Assembly: GCF_916715725.1 (NCBI RefSeq)
Contig: NZ_CAKAPD010000015.1
Coordinates: 1-43,494, forward strand
Source: an uncultured Rothia sp.
Lineage (GTDB): Bacteria; Actinomycetota; Actinomycetes; Actinomycetales; Micrococcaceae
Length of the DNA stretch: 43,494 nt
Reading direction: 5' to 3'
Each line of letters begins with the position of its first letter. Within the stretch, counting starts at the first letter, position 1. Both the position numbers and the translations under genes were made by a program. The notes under the pieces are model-generated. The model worked only from the letters and a program-made list of their open reading frames with translations, had not been told where the DNA came from and searched no databases. Positions 23,481-31,374 of the stretch are shown in pieces.

Positions 23481-26438
23481 TTAGCTCACCTTCTCCAGCG
23501 GCGCGTAACGCAGCAGCAGACGCTTCTCCTCCGAGCCGAAACGCACCTTCGCCACGGTCTTATCGCCGCTACCCTCAACGGCGAGCACACGACCCTCACC
23601 GAACTTGGTGTGGCGCACGGTATCGCCAACCGCCAGGGTCGGGATTTCCTTGCTCTGGTGCACGCGGGAACGGTTCGTCACCTTCGAGGAGGCGGCAGCC
23701 GCCGCCAGCCCGTAGCTCGCCGAACCGTTAATATCCGCGGTGGACGGCTCAGAACGGCGGGCGGGGCGGGACTCGTAGGGGTCAGAGTAGGAGCCACGCG
23801 AGCTATAGCTGCCGGAGCGCGAACCGCCCGAGTAGCCACCGGAACCGTAGCCGGAACTGTATCCGGAGCGCGAACCACCCGAGTAGCCGCCACCGTAGGA
23901 ACCGCGAGCGCCGTAGGCACCCATGCCGGAGGCACCAAATCCCGAGAAACCGGCGGTGCGCTTCCACTCGATGAGCTCCTCCGGAATCTCCTCCAGGAAG
24001 GGCGAGGGCGGGTTGAACTGGCTCTTACCCCACATCGTGCGAGTCTCGGAGCGGGTCAGGTACAGGCGTTCCATGGCGCGGGTCAGGCCCACGTACGCCA
24101 GGCGGCGCTCCTCGCTCATTTCCTTCTCGTCGGTCAGGGCGCGCTGGTGCGGGAACAGGCCGTGTTCCATGCCGGTCAGGAACACCACGGGGAACTCCAG
24201 GCCCTTGGCGGTGTGCAGGGTCATGAGGGTGACCATGCCCTGCGCCTTCGCCTCGGCGGCTTCGGCGGCAATCTGCGCGGCGGAGGCGTTCTCACCCTCC
24301 GCGCTGGCGGGGCGGTTCGGGATCGAATCAGCGTCAGCAACCAGAGCCACGTGCTCGAGGAACTGCTCCAGGTCGGCGCCGGGATTCTCGGTCTCGAACT
24401 CGACCATGGCGTCCAGCAGCTCGGAGAGGTTCTCCACGCGCGACTCGTCCTGAATGTCCTTGGAGGCGCGCAGAGCCGCCAGGTAGCCGGTCTGCTCGAG
24501 GACCGCCTCCAGGCAGGTTGCGGCGGGTTCGGTGCGGGCAATTTGCGCCAGGTCGTCCATGAGGCGCACGAACTCGGCGTACTTCTTGACCGCGGCGGCA
24601 CCCAGACCTGGGATTTCGGCTGCCTGGCGGGCGGCGGCGTAGAAGGAGATGCGGTTCGCACTCGCGTACTCAGCCACCACGGACTCAGACTTGGCACCGA
24701 TACCGCGCTTGGGCTCATTGAGGATACGGCGCACGTTCACGTCGTCATCCGGGTTGCTCAGGGCGCGCAGGTAGGCGAGCGCATCCTTGATTTCCTTACG
24801 CTCGTAGAAGCGGGTACCACCGACCACGCGATAGGGCAGGCCGGCACGCATGAGCATGTCCTCGAGGGTTCGGGACTGCGCGTTGGTGCGGTAGAAGATA
24901 GCAACGTCACCGGGCTGCACGCCGTGCTCATCCGCTAGGCGGTCAATTTCGCGGGTGATGTAGCGTGCCTCGGCGTGCTCAGATTCGGCGACGTAACCGA
25001 TAATCTTCGCACCCGCGCCGGAGGCGGTCCACAGCTTCTTGGGGCGGCGGTCGGGGTTGCGTTCAATGACCGCGTTCGCCGCCGAGAGGATGTTCTGCGT
25101 GGAGCGGTAGTTCTGCTCGAGCAGAATCGTGTGGGCGTTCGGGTAGTCCTTCTCGAAGTCCGTGATATTGCGGATATCCGCGCCGCGGAAGGCGTAAATA
25201 GACTGGTCGGAGTCACCCACAACGGTCAGCTCGGCAGGGGGCACAGCGTCCGGGTAGGGGCCGCGGTCAGCCGGCGCCTTCGCGTGGGCGCCGACCAGTT
25301 CACGCACCAGCTGGTACTGGGCGTGGTTCGTGTCCTGGTACTCGTCCACGAGGATGTGGCGGAACTTGCGGCGGTAGTAGTTCGCGATTTCGGGGAACTT
25401 CTTCAGTAGGAAGACGGTGCGGCCAATCAGGTCGTCAAAGTCGAGGGAGTTGGCGGCGCGCAGACGCTGCGTGTAGACGGTGTAAATCTGCGAGACGGTC
25501 TTCTCGTACGGGTTATCGCTAGCCACGCGGGATGCGTACGCTTCGGCGCTGACCAGCTCGTTCTTCAGCGCGGAGATGCGGTTGCCCACGGCCTTGGCGG
25601 TGAACTTCTTGGTATCCAGGTTGAGCTCTTTGATGATGAGGCTCAGCAGGCGTTGCGAGTCGGTCGAATCGTAGATGGTGAAGGTGGACTTCAACCCGAG
25701 AGCGGCGGCCTCACGGCGCAGCACGCGCACGCAGAAGCTGTGGAAGGTCGAAATCCACATGTGCTTGGCGCGCGGACCGACCAGCGCCTCGATACGTTCA
25801 CGCATCTCGGCGGCTGCCTTGTTGGTGAAGGTGATAGCGAGAATCTGGCCGGGGGTCGCGCGGTGGGTTGCGAGCAGGTAGGCGATGCGGTGGGTCAGCA
25901 CGCGGGTCTTGCCGGAGCCAGCGCCGGCGACGATGAGCAGGGGCGAGCCGGAGTGCAGTACGGCTTCTTCCTGGCGTTCGTTGAGCCCTGTGGTGAGGGA
26001 GGCGGGGTCCACGGCGCTCAGGCTGTGGGTGCGTTCGTTGTAGGGGTCGGCGGGGTCGAAGTCCTCGCCGTAGCCGCCGACGCGGTAGGCGGGCGGCATG
26101 AAGTCACCGAGCGGGTCTGCGGCAGTGAAAGCTGCAGGCACACCGGGTTCAGGCGCGCTGGTAGCGGAGGCACTGTACGCGGGCATGCCGGTGGGCAGGG
26201 CGGCGGGCACGCCCTGTGCGGGCGCTTCCATCACCGGAGCGTCCATCACTGCGGCGTCCATGGGAGGGGCGTAGTAGTCGTCCTCGGCAGGGGGTACGTC
26301 GTAGTAGGGATCGAAGGGCGGCTCGTCAGCCGGTGCAAGGTCAGCCGGTGCGGGTGCTGCGGGGGTGACGAGTTCGGCAGCAAAGAGGCCGTCCTGTTCG
26401 GTGAAGGGCTGCTTCTGCTGTTCGGGCTTGTCGCTCAT
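23481..26438 (-). CDS. pcrA: ATP-dependent DNA helicase PcrA/UvrD
   Basis: This 985-residue superfamily 1A helicase unwinds DNA in repair and replication restart. Landmarks are GLNERQEEAV, Walker A AGAGSGKT, DEYQDTNHAQY, GDSDQSIYAFRGAD, QNYRST, TLHTAKGLEFPVVFL and YVGLTRAMERLYL. The N-terminus has about 145 extra disordered residues rich in Pro, Ala and Asp. The C-terminus has a Gly/Ser/Tyr/Arg low-complexity linker (about 830-900) before a Tudor-like domain (GDTVRHTKFGEGRV) that in PcrA contacts RNA polymerase. Length is therefore above the usual 720-780. The ATG has GAGG upstream. Confidence 0.95.
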   Translation of the reverse strand: MSDKPEQQKQPFTEQDGLFAAELVTPAAPAPADLAPADEPPFDPYYDVPPAEDDYYAPPMDAAVMDAPVMEAPAQGVPAALPTGMPAYSASATSAPEPGVPAAFTAADPLGDFMPPAYRVGGYGEDFDPADPYNERTHSLSAVDPASLTTGLNERQEEAVLHSGSPLLIVAGAGSGKTRVLTHRIAYLLATHRATPGQILAITFTNKAAAEMRERIEALVGPRAKHMWISTFHSFCVRVLRREAAALGLKSTFTIYDSTDSQRLLSLIIKELNLDTKKFTAKAVGNRISALKNELVSAEAYASRVASDNPYEKTVSQIYTVYTQRLRAANSLDFDDLIGRTVFLLKKFPEIANYYRRKFRHILVDEYQDTNHAQYQLVRELVGAHAKAPADRGPYPDAVPPAELTVVGDSDQSIYAFRGADIRNITDFEKDYPNAHTILLEQNYRSTQNILSAANAVIERNPDRRPKKLWTASGAGAKIIGYVAESEHAEARYITREIDRLADEHGVQPGDVAIFYRTNAQSRTLEDMLMRAGLPYRVVGGTRFYERKEIKDALAYLRALSNPDDDVNVRRILNEPKRGIGAKSESVVAEYASANRISFYAAARQAAEIPGLGAAAVKKYAEFVRLMDDLAQIARTEPAATCLEAVLEQTGYLAALRASKDIQDESRVENLSELLDAMVEFETENPGADLEQFLEHVALVADADSIPNRPASAEGENASAAQIAAEAAEAKAQGMVTLMTLHTAKGLEFPVVFLTGMEHGLFPHQRALTDEKEMSEERRLAYVGLTRAMERLYLTRSETRTMWGKSQFNPPSPFLEEIPEELIEWKRTAGFSGFGASGMGAYGARGSYGGGYSGGSRSGYSSGYGSGGYSGGSRSGSYSSRGSYSDPYESRPARRSEPSTADINGSASYGLAAAAASSKVTNRSRVHQSKEIPTLAVGDTVRHTKFGEGRVLAVEGSGDKTVAKVRFGSEEKRLLLRYAPLEKVS

Positions 26439-26573
26439 CGTCTACCTCGCTGCCTAGAATACACGTTCGATATTCCATGCTACCGCATTTACTCCGCGGC
26501 TCCCACCCGTTCGGTCACCCGGCCGCCCATCTCTCACAGGTAGCGGTGCCTCTGTATCCGAGGTTCCCCGTGC

Positions 26574-26579
26574 TAGGAT
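26574..26579 (+). promoter_or_regulatory. -10 box of a likely leaderless VOC gene
   Basis: TAGGAT ends 6 bases before the ATG with no Shine-Dalgarno. Confidence 0.5.
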
Positions 26580-26585
26580 GACCGC

Positions 26586-27446
26586 ATGACTCAGACCGCA
26601 ACCCCCACCCTGTCATGCGCCCTGTGGTGCAACGGCACCGCTGATGAAGCCGCGCAATTCTACACCGAGGTTTTCCGCAACGCCTCCATTACCGAGCAGG
26701 TTCCCGGGCTCACGGCGACTATCAGCATTCACGGTTTCAAGCTCACGCTCATCAACGGTGACGACCGGTACACCCCGAACCAGTCCATCAGCTGCATTCT
26801 GAACTTTGACCCGCTCCTGTTCGGTGGCGAGGAGCAAGCGCGCGCCTACCTTGATGAGCTCTATGAAAAGCTGAGCGATGGCGGTGTACTCATGGAGCTG
26901 GGCGAGTACCCTTTCTCTCCTCGCTACGCCTGGGTTCGTGACCGTTTTGGCATGACCTGGCAGCTGATGCTCACCAACCCCGAGGGTGACCCGCGCCCCT
27001 TCATCATCCCCTCGTTCATGTTTGGCGGTACGAATCACGGCAATGCAGAAGAAGCCACCAACAGTTGGCTTTCTATCTTTGACGATGCCCGCCGCGGAAC
27101 CCTGTATCACTATCCAGAGGGCACCCCCTTCGAATCGGATGCAGTCATGTTCACTGACTTTAACCTGCAGGGCACATGGCTTGCGGCTGCTGATTCTGGC
27201 GCTTTCCACGATTTCACGTTCACACCGGGGGTTTCGGTCGTTGTTTCCTGCCGCGGCCAGGAGGAAATTGACCGTTACTGGGAACGGCTCTCCGCGGTGC
27301 CTGAGGCGGAGCGTTGCGGCTGGTGTGTAGATCGCTGGGGTATTTCTTGGCAGGTTGTCCCGCACAATATTGCTGAGCTGATGGCGGATAAGGCCACTCG
27401 TGAGAAGATCCTGCTGATGGGCAAGATTGACCTGTCTCAGCTATAA
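26586..27446 (+). CDS. Two-domain VOC-family (PhnB/3-dmu-9_3-mt) protein
   Basis: This 286-residue protein has two copies of the PhnB-type glyoxalase/bleomycin-resistance fold. The first starts CALWCNGTADEAAQFYTEVF, the second around residue 150 (NSWLSIFDDARRG). The DRFGMTWQLM and DRWGISWQVVP motifs end each copy in the characteristic way. Such proteins are metal-binding and of unknown substrate; the old name '3-demethylubiquinone methyltransferase' is not a reliable function. It is cytoplasmic and monocistronic, with a leaderless-type start and a strong terminator. Confidence 0.88.
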   Translation: MTQTATPTLSCALWCNGTADEAAQFYTEVFRNASITEQVPGLTATISIHGFKLTLINGDDRYTPNQSISCILNFDPLLFGGEEQARAYLDELYEKLSDGGVLMELGEYPFSPRYAWVRDRFGMTWQLMLTNPEGDPRPFIIPSFMFGGTNHGNAEEATNSWLSIFDDARRGTLYHYPEGTPFESDAVMFTDFNLQGTWLAAADSGAFHDFTFTPGVSVVVSCRGQEEIDRYWERLSAVPEAERCGWCVDRWGISWQVVPHNIAELMADKATREKILLMGKIDLSQL

Positions 27447-27481
27447 CATGTTTTTGTAGGGGCTCGTTCCCCATAGAAACA

Positions 27482-27527
27482 GAGAAACCGCCCGCGCCTG
27501 CTAGTGCAAGCGACGGGCGGTTTTCTC
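27482..27527 (+). terminator. Bidirectional terminator between the VOC gene and tRNA-Arg
   Basis: GAGAAACCGCCCG and its complement form a 13-base stem, with TTTTCTC on the plus strand. It can also end the tRNA transcript from the other side. Confidence 0.85.
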
Positions 27528-27552
27528 GTACCGGCACACTACCGGTTCTGTG

Positions 27553-27625
27553 TGCCCCCGAGACGATTCGAACGTCCGACACCTTCTTTAGGAGAGAAGT
27601 GCTCTATCCCCTGAGCTACGAGGGC
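27553..27625 (-). tRNA. tRNA-Arg (anticodon CCU)
   Basis: Reads as a full 73-base tRNA on the minus strand: acceptor stem GCCCTCG/CGGGGGC with one G-U pair, D-arm AGCTCAGGGGATAGAGC, anticodon stem CTTCT/AGAAG with loop CTCCTAA (anticodon CCU, reads AGG), T-arm GTTCGAATC, discriminator A. CCA is not encoded. AGG is a rare Arg codon in high-GC genomes. No element is integrated beside it. Confidence 0.95.
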
Positions 27626-27815
27626 GTACCTATCCAGTATAAAGCACCCCGCACCGCCCGTTGGAACAGCGCGTCGGCACAGCCCACGACAAGCCGCCAT
27701 CATCCGCGCTGTGTCTATGTTCCCGCCCGCGCCCTGCCCGTCCGGCGTCCCAACCCGTGTTCACCGTCTGTGTTCACCGCTCGAAGACACCCGCACCCGG
27801 CGACAGAACCGCTCC

Positions 27816-27821
27816 TACAAT
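27816..27821 (+). promoter_or_regulatory. -10 box of a likely leaderless DUF4031-HD gene
   Basis: TACAAT ends 6 bases before the ATG at 27828 with no Shine-Dalgarno. This decides the start against an upstream in-frame ATG at 27711. Confidence 0.55.
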
Positions 27822-27827
27822 GTACGA

Positions 27828-28829
27828 ATGAGCATCTACATTGACCCGCCCACCTGGCCCGCACACGGCACCGTCTTCTCACACCTTATCTCTGATGTGT
27901 CCCTGGCGGAACTGCACGGTTTCGCCGCGGCGGCGGGTATCAGTGAGCGTGCTTTCGACCGCGACCACTACGATGTGCCGGCGCACCTCTACGATGAGCT
28001 GGTGCAGGCGGGCGCAATTGAGCTCAGCGGCGCGCAGCTAACTCGCACGCTCATTGCGAGCGGTCTGCGGATTCCGTTGAAGGAGCGCCCCGAGAAGATC
28101 CGCCCGCGCCTGCTGCGCGCCTGGGAGGTGGCGTTCGCGCCTCGTCTCGAGGACGCGGAGGTGCCCTCCAAGCTGCGTGCTCAGGTAGCTGAGCTGGGTG
28201 AGAGCCTGCTGCAGGCGTGGGAGCAGCCGCACCGTGCCTACCACCACAGCGGGCACCTTTCGCAGATGCTCGCCGACCTGGACCGCCTGTACGCACACCG
28301 CGCGCAGGGTGCTACTCCCCTGGCGTCGGTTCTGGCGGCGTGGTTCCACGACGCAGTCTACGAGGGCGCGCCGGGTGAGGATGAGCGCCGCAGCGAACAA
28401 CTGGCGGGCGCCTCCCTGGAGCCGCTGGTTGCCGCGGGTCTGCTGACCGACCACGAGCTGCAGATGGTGCGCTGTCTGGTGCGCTCCACGGCAACCCACG
28501 AACTTCCCGAGTCCGCCGAACTACCGGCGGTCTACGAGGTAACGGATATTGAGTTCTTCCTTGACGCCGACATGGCAATTCTTGCGGCTGATTCGGCGCG
28601 TTACCGCCGCTATCTGCGCGGGGTGCGTAGCGAGTACTCCCATTTTGACGATGAGGCGTTCCGTACCGGCCGCACGACCTTCCTGCGTTCCATCCTGGAG
28701 CGCGAGCGCATCTTCCTCTCGGAGCAGGCTCTGCCGCTCTGGGAGGAGCCCGCACGGACTAACCTGCGGTCTGAGTTGGCCGAGTGGGAGCAGGACCCTC
28801 AGAAGCTTCTGCAGGTTCTCGCGTCCTAG
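27828..28829 (+). CDS. DUF4031 domain fused to an HD-type metal-dependent phosphohydrolase
   Basis: This 333-residue protein has two parts. Residues 1-85 are a DUF4031 domain (MSIYIDPPTWPAHGTVFSHL and AFDRDHYDVP). Residues from about 125 on resemble the COG4339 HD-domain family, with HHSGHL, the metal-binding HD pair in AAWFHDAVYE, and a later FFLDADMAIL. HD enzymes of this kind hydrolyse phosphate esters, often of nucleotides; the substrate is not known. DUF4031 has no known function. The two are usually separate proteins, so the fusion implies that they work together. A terminator follows directly. Confidence 0.85.
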   Translation: MSIYIDPPTWPAHGTVFSHLISDVSLAELHGFAAAAGISERAFDRDHYDVPAHLYDELVQAGAIELSGAQLTRTLIASGLRIPLKERPEKIRPRLLRAWEVAFAPRLEDAEVPSKLRAQVAELGESLLQAWEQPHRAYHHSGHLSQMLADLDRLYAHRAQGATPLASVLAAWFHDAVYEGAPGEDERRSEQLAGASLEPLVAAGLLTDHELQMVRCLVRSTATHELPESAELPAVYEVTDIEFFLDADMAILAADSARYRRYLRGVRSEYSHFDDEAFRTGRTTFLRSILERERIFLSEQALPLWEEPARTNLRSELAEWEQDPQKLLQVLAS

Positions 28830-28849
28830 CCACATACACCTAAAACACA

Positions 28850-28897
28850 TACCGCCGAGAATGCACCCGTACTAAGGTGCGCTCTCGGCGGTATTTT
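28850..28897 (+). terminator. Terminator of the DUF4031-HD gene
   Basis: TACCGCCGAGA and TCTCGGCGGTA arms with a GCACC/GGTGC inner stem, followed by TTTTT. Confidence 0.92.
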
Positions 28898-28918
28898 TGC
28901 GGAACTTCTTGGGTACGC

Positions 28919-28954
28919 AAAAGGCGCCTACCCCGTGCGGGGTGGGCGCCTTTT
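28919..28954 (-). terminator. Terminator of the NlpC/P60 gene
   Basis: AAAAGGCGCC and GGCGCCTTTT arms with a CCCCGTGCGGGG core. It works on the minus strand for the NlpC/P60 gene and could be bidirectional. Confidence 0.9.
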
Positions 28955-28996
28955 GTGAAGTATGTTGGGCTAGACCCAGCTCTTATGCGCTAAGGC

Positions 28997-29695
28997 TTAG
29001 AGAGCGGTGTAGTAGCCGTCAACGGACATCCAGGAGGTGGGGTGCACCATGGTACCGTTGGTGGGGTTCAGAGCGGAGATCATCTTGCCGTCGCCCAGGT
29101 AGATACCAACGTGGCTGTAGCCGTTCTGGAAGACGATGTCGCCGGGCTGGGGGTTAGCGGTCGGGCGCAGCTCGTTCTTCATTGCGTAGGTGAAAGCGGT
29201 CAGCTTGATGCCGTGCTGAGCGAAAACCCAAGAGGTGAAGCCGGAGCAGTCCCATGCACCGAAGGTCTTGCCGCCCCAAACGTATGCGCCACCCAGGCCG
29301 CTCATTGCGGTTGCAACGATTGCGTCGCGGGATGCGTTACCGGTGGAAGCGGAGGAAGCTGCGGGAGCAGCGGGTGCCTGAGTTGCTACGGGAGCAACGT
29401 AAGCCTGCTGTGCCTCAGCCTGGGGTGCTACGTAGGAGGTCTCAACTGCGGGTGCAGCGGGTGCCTCGGTTGCTGCGGGAGCAACGTAGGTCTGCTGTGC
29501 CTGAGCCTGGGGTGCAACGTAGGTGGTTGCGGGGGTGTTGTAGCTGGTGTAGTCGAACTCGTAGTTGGTGTAGTCGTAGGACAGATCAGCAGCAGCGGGG
29601 ATCTGTGCAAATGCGTTCGCGGGAACGGTCGAGCCGAGCAGGATTGCGCCTGCTGCGAGGGTTGCACCTGCGGTACGTACGATCTTGTTAGCCAT
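28997..29695 (-). CDS. Secreted NlpC/P60 peptidoglycan endopeptidase under c-di-AMP control
   Basis: This 232-residue secreted enzyme cuts peptide stems in peptidoglycan. A signal peptide (1-30, ending ANAFA) is followed by a Tyr/Asp stretch and two near-identical 27-residue Ala/Pro/Gln repeats (YVAPQAQAQQ..., YVAPQAEAQQ..., residues 59-112). The C-terminal NlpC/P60 domain has the catalytic Cys in WDCSGF (C150) and His in YSHVGIYLG (H195). The start at 29695 has GGAGG 8 bases upstream; a longer open frame runs back into the riboswitch. The leader holds a ydaO-type c-di-AMP riboswitch, as is typical for wall hydrolases of actinobacteria. Confidence 0.93.
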   Translation of the reverse strand: MANKIVRTAGATLAAGAILLGSTVPANAFAQIPAAADLSYDYTNYEFDYTSYNTPATTYVAPQAQAQQTYVAPAATEAPAAPAVETSYVAPQAEAQQAYVAPVATQAPAAPAASSASTGNASRDAIVATAMSGLGGAYVWGGKTFGAWDCSGFTSWVFAQHGIKLTAFTYAMKNELRPTANPQPGDIVFQNGYSHVGIYLGDGKMISALNPTNGTMVHPTSWMSVDGYYTAL

Positions 29696-29710
29696 TGGTA
29701 ATTCCTCCAT

Positions 29711-29905
29711 TGCCTGACGAGGTGAGCTGTCGGGCTCGAGCATGGATTCGCTCGGCCACCGAAGTGACTTAGCCCCGAGGCTTCTCGGTTGAGAAGCCGT
29801 ATCCCAGCTTGGGGATTGGGTCCCCCGCTTCTGCCATATTGGGTAGACGTTCATCGAAGCGTTGGCAGAACTCAGCGGAACCGCTTCGACGGTGCCCTCT
29901 TACGA
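29711..29905 (-). ncRNA. ydaO/yuaA-type cyclic di-AMP riboswitch
   Basis: The minus-strand leader shows the conserved ydaO core: GGCAGAAGCGGGGGACCCA, then ACTTCGGTGGCCGAG with CGAATCC, and at the 3' side GAGCCCGACAGCTCACCTCG with CAGGC. The last block is the most diagnostic part. c-di-AMP binding normally switches such wall-hydrolase genes off. The borders are approximate. The ribosome site follows about 15 bases after the aptamer, so control of translation or a short alternative fold is possible; no separate terminator was seen. Confidence 0.88.
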
Positions 29906-30376
29906 TTAGGATTTGGGCACAGAAAAGAGAATACACAGAAAACTCCCAGTTGTCACCTCTTTCAGCCTTAAATTTTGGACTTTCACCCCCGGCGGAACAG
30001 AGCGGATTGGACTGACTAGACACCCGTTTATTTGTGGGAGCTTAAGCGACTTAAGGCGCTTGACTAGGCATTTCACAAGGATGCACATTCGCTTTTAAGG
30101 CACCACCACCCCTTAAGGACAGGGTTCAAAACTCTTAAAAATGAGCCTCGTCTCTTAAGCGTCCACTCTCAGAGATTACTCAAATACCGGCGCTTCCCTC
30201 AGTTTCAACCTCAGATTTAAGCGAAAAACACGAAAAATGCACTGAAGCGCAGTTGATAAAACTTTGAGAGAGGAGTATATGCGCCCGCGCACGCGACCAA
30301 ACTCTGAAACGCCCCGCCCGCTAGGCACCTCAACCCGAATCCCAGCGTAAGACCATATAAACCGCCGCAGACACAA
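29906..30376. other. Gene-free region with a cluster of CTTAAG sites
   Basis: This is the upstream region of the riboswitch transcript, with no gene. Exact CTTAAG palindromes occur at 30041, 30050, 30112 and 30154, and near-matches (TTTTAAGG, CTCTTAAA) at about 30092 and 30132. It probably contains the promoter and regulator sites of the NlpC/P60 gene. Confidence 0.5.
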
Positions 30377-30420
30377 AAACGGTGGCACCGCCTCCACCAA
30401 GGGAGGCGATACCACCGTTT
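30377..30420 (-). terminator. Terminator of the DtxR-family regulator gene
   Basis: AAACGGTGG and CCACCGTTT arms with a CGCCTCC/GGAGGCG inner stem, followed by TTTTTG on the minus strand. Confidence 0.9.
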
Positions 30421-30459
30421 AAAGCGTGAACTGGGTTAGCGGACTCTCAGAACTAGAGC

Positions 30460-31164
30460 TTAGAGGTTGCCGCCGCGCTTGACCACAATCGCGTTTGCCA
30501 CGTCCATGTCCAGGGAGAGAGTGTCCTCTTCACCATCGGCGTGAACAATCACATCATCGTTCTGACCAGCAACCACGGACACCGAAGCGCCGTAGACAAT
30601 GCCTGCGTCAGCCAGCAGCTTCAGCAGCTCAACATCAGTCTGAATGGACTCGGGGAAGCGAGAAATGGTGAAGCGGTCCTCGGGACCGGAGTCGCGCGCA
30701 GCCAGGGACATGGGCACGGTGCGCTCGTCGTTCTTCTCGCTGGTGTGACCCAGATCTTCCAGGCCGGGGATTGCGTTGCCGTACGGGGAGAACTTGGGGT
30801 CCTTGAGCATCTCCAGGATGCGCTTCTCCACCTTGTCACTCATGACGTGCTCCCAGCGGCATGCCTCTTCGTGCACGTACTCGAGTTCCAGACCAATAAT
30901 GTCGGAGAGCAGGCGCTCAGCCAGGCGGTGCTTACGCATCACCTCGACCGCCTTGTGGCGGCCTTCCTCGGTCAGTTCGAGGTGGCGGTCCGGCTCAACG
31001 GTGAGCAGGCCGTGCTTCTCCATGCGTGCCACGGTCTGGGAGACGGTCGGGCCGGAGTGCTCGAGTCGTTCAGCGATGCGCGCACGCATGGGGACGATAC
31101 CCTCTTCCTCCAGTTCGAGGATGGTGCGCAAATACATCTCTGTGGTATCGATGAGGTCTGTCAT
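30460..31164 (-). CDS. DtxR-family metal-dependent transcription regulator
   Basis: This 234-residue repressor has an N-terminal winged helix (LIDTTEMYLRTILELEEEG, with SGPTVSQTVARMEKHGLLTV as recognition part), the metal-binding and dimerisation domain (HRLAERLL, HEEACRWEHVMS, with Cys, His and Glu ligands) and a C-terminal SH3-like FeoA domain (about 150-234). The three-domain layout and the CRWEHVMSD motif match IdeR/DtxR iron regulators rather than short MntR. The start is fixed by GGGAGAG upstream; a Met 14 codons earlier lies in the operator. A palindrome at 31194-31215 suggests autoregulation. It may control the dhb operon, whose promoter has a DtxR-like box. Confidence 0.93.
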   Translation of the reverse strand: MTDLIDTTEMYLRTILELEEEGIVPMRARIAERLEHSGPTVSQTVARMEKHGLLTVEPDRHLELTEEGRHKAVEVMRKHRLAERLLSDIIGLELEYVHEEACRWEHVMSDKVEKRILEMLKDPKFSPYGNAIPGLEDLGHTSEKNDERTVPMSLAARDSGPEDRFTISRFPESIQTDVELLKLLADAGIVYGASVSVVAGQNDDVIVHADGEEDTLSLDMDVANAIVVKRGGNL

Positions 31165-31193
31165 GTATCTCTCCCAGCTTTCACCGCAACAGT

Positions 31194-31215
31194 ACTTAGA
31201 TAGCACTGCCTAAGT
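31194..31215. promoter_or_regulatory. Palindrome upstream of the DtxR-family gene
   Basis: Perfect 6-base arms ACTTAG and CTAAGT are separated by 10 bases, about 30 bases before the start. The outer TTAG/CTAA bases resemble the ends of a DtxR operator, but the length is off by one and the centre does not match. Confidence 0.45.
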
Positions 31216-31276
31216 CGTTACTTAATTCAATAATCTATTATGTACTTTTTTAGCGGCTTTTGCCACGGCTTAAGTC

Positions 31277-31314
31277 ATTGAGTCGCCCAATGAAAACTCA
31301 TTGGACGACTCAAT
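31277..31314 (-). terminator. Hairpin after the DUF3027 gene
   Basis: ATTGAGTCG and CCAATGA pair with TCATTGG and CGACTCAAT (one mismatch). No T-run follows on the minus strand. Confidence 0.6.
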
Positions 31315-31374
31315 AACACCTTATATATACGCTTTTGCTAGCCTACCCCTTATTAAGAGGAGTGGCACGTAGGC

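Noticed and set aside
27553..27625. tRNA-Arg as an integration site of a mobile element
   Set aside because: The tRNA is intact, no partial copy was seen, and both sides have normal host composition.
27711..27827. Longer N-terminus of the DUF4031-HD protein
   Set aside because: The extra 39 residues are Pro/Arg-rich and unlike the family, and the promoter -10 box lies inside them.
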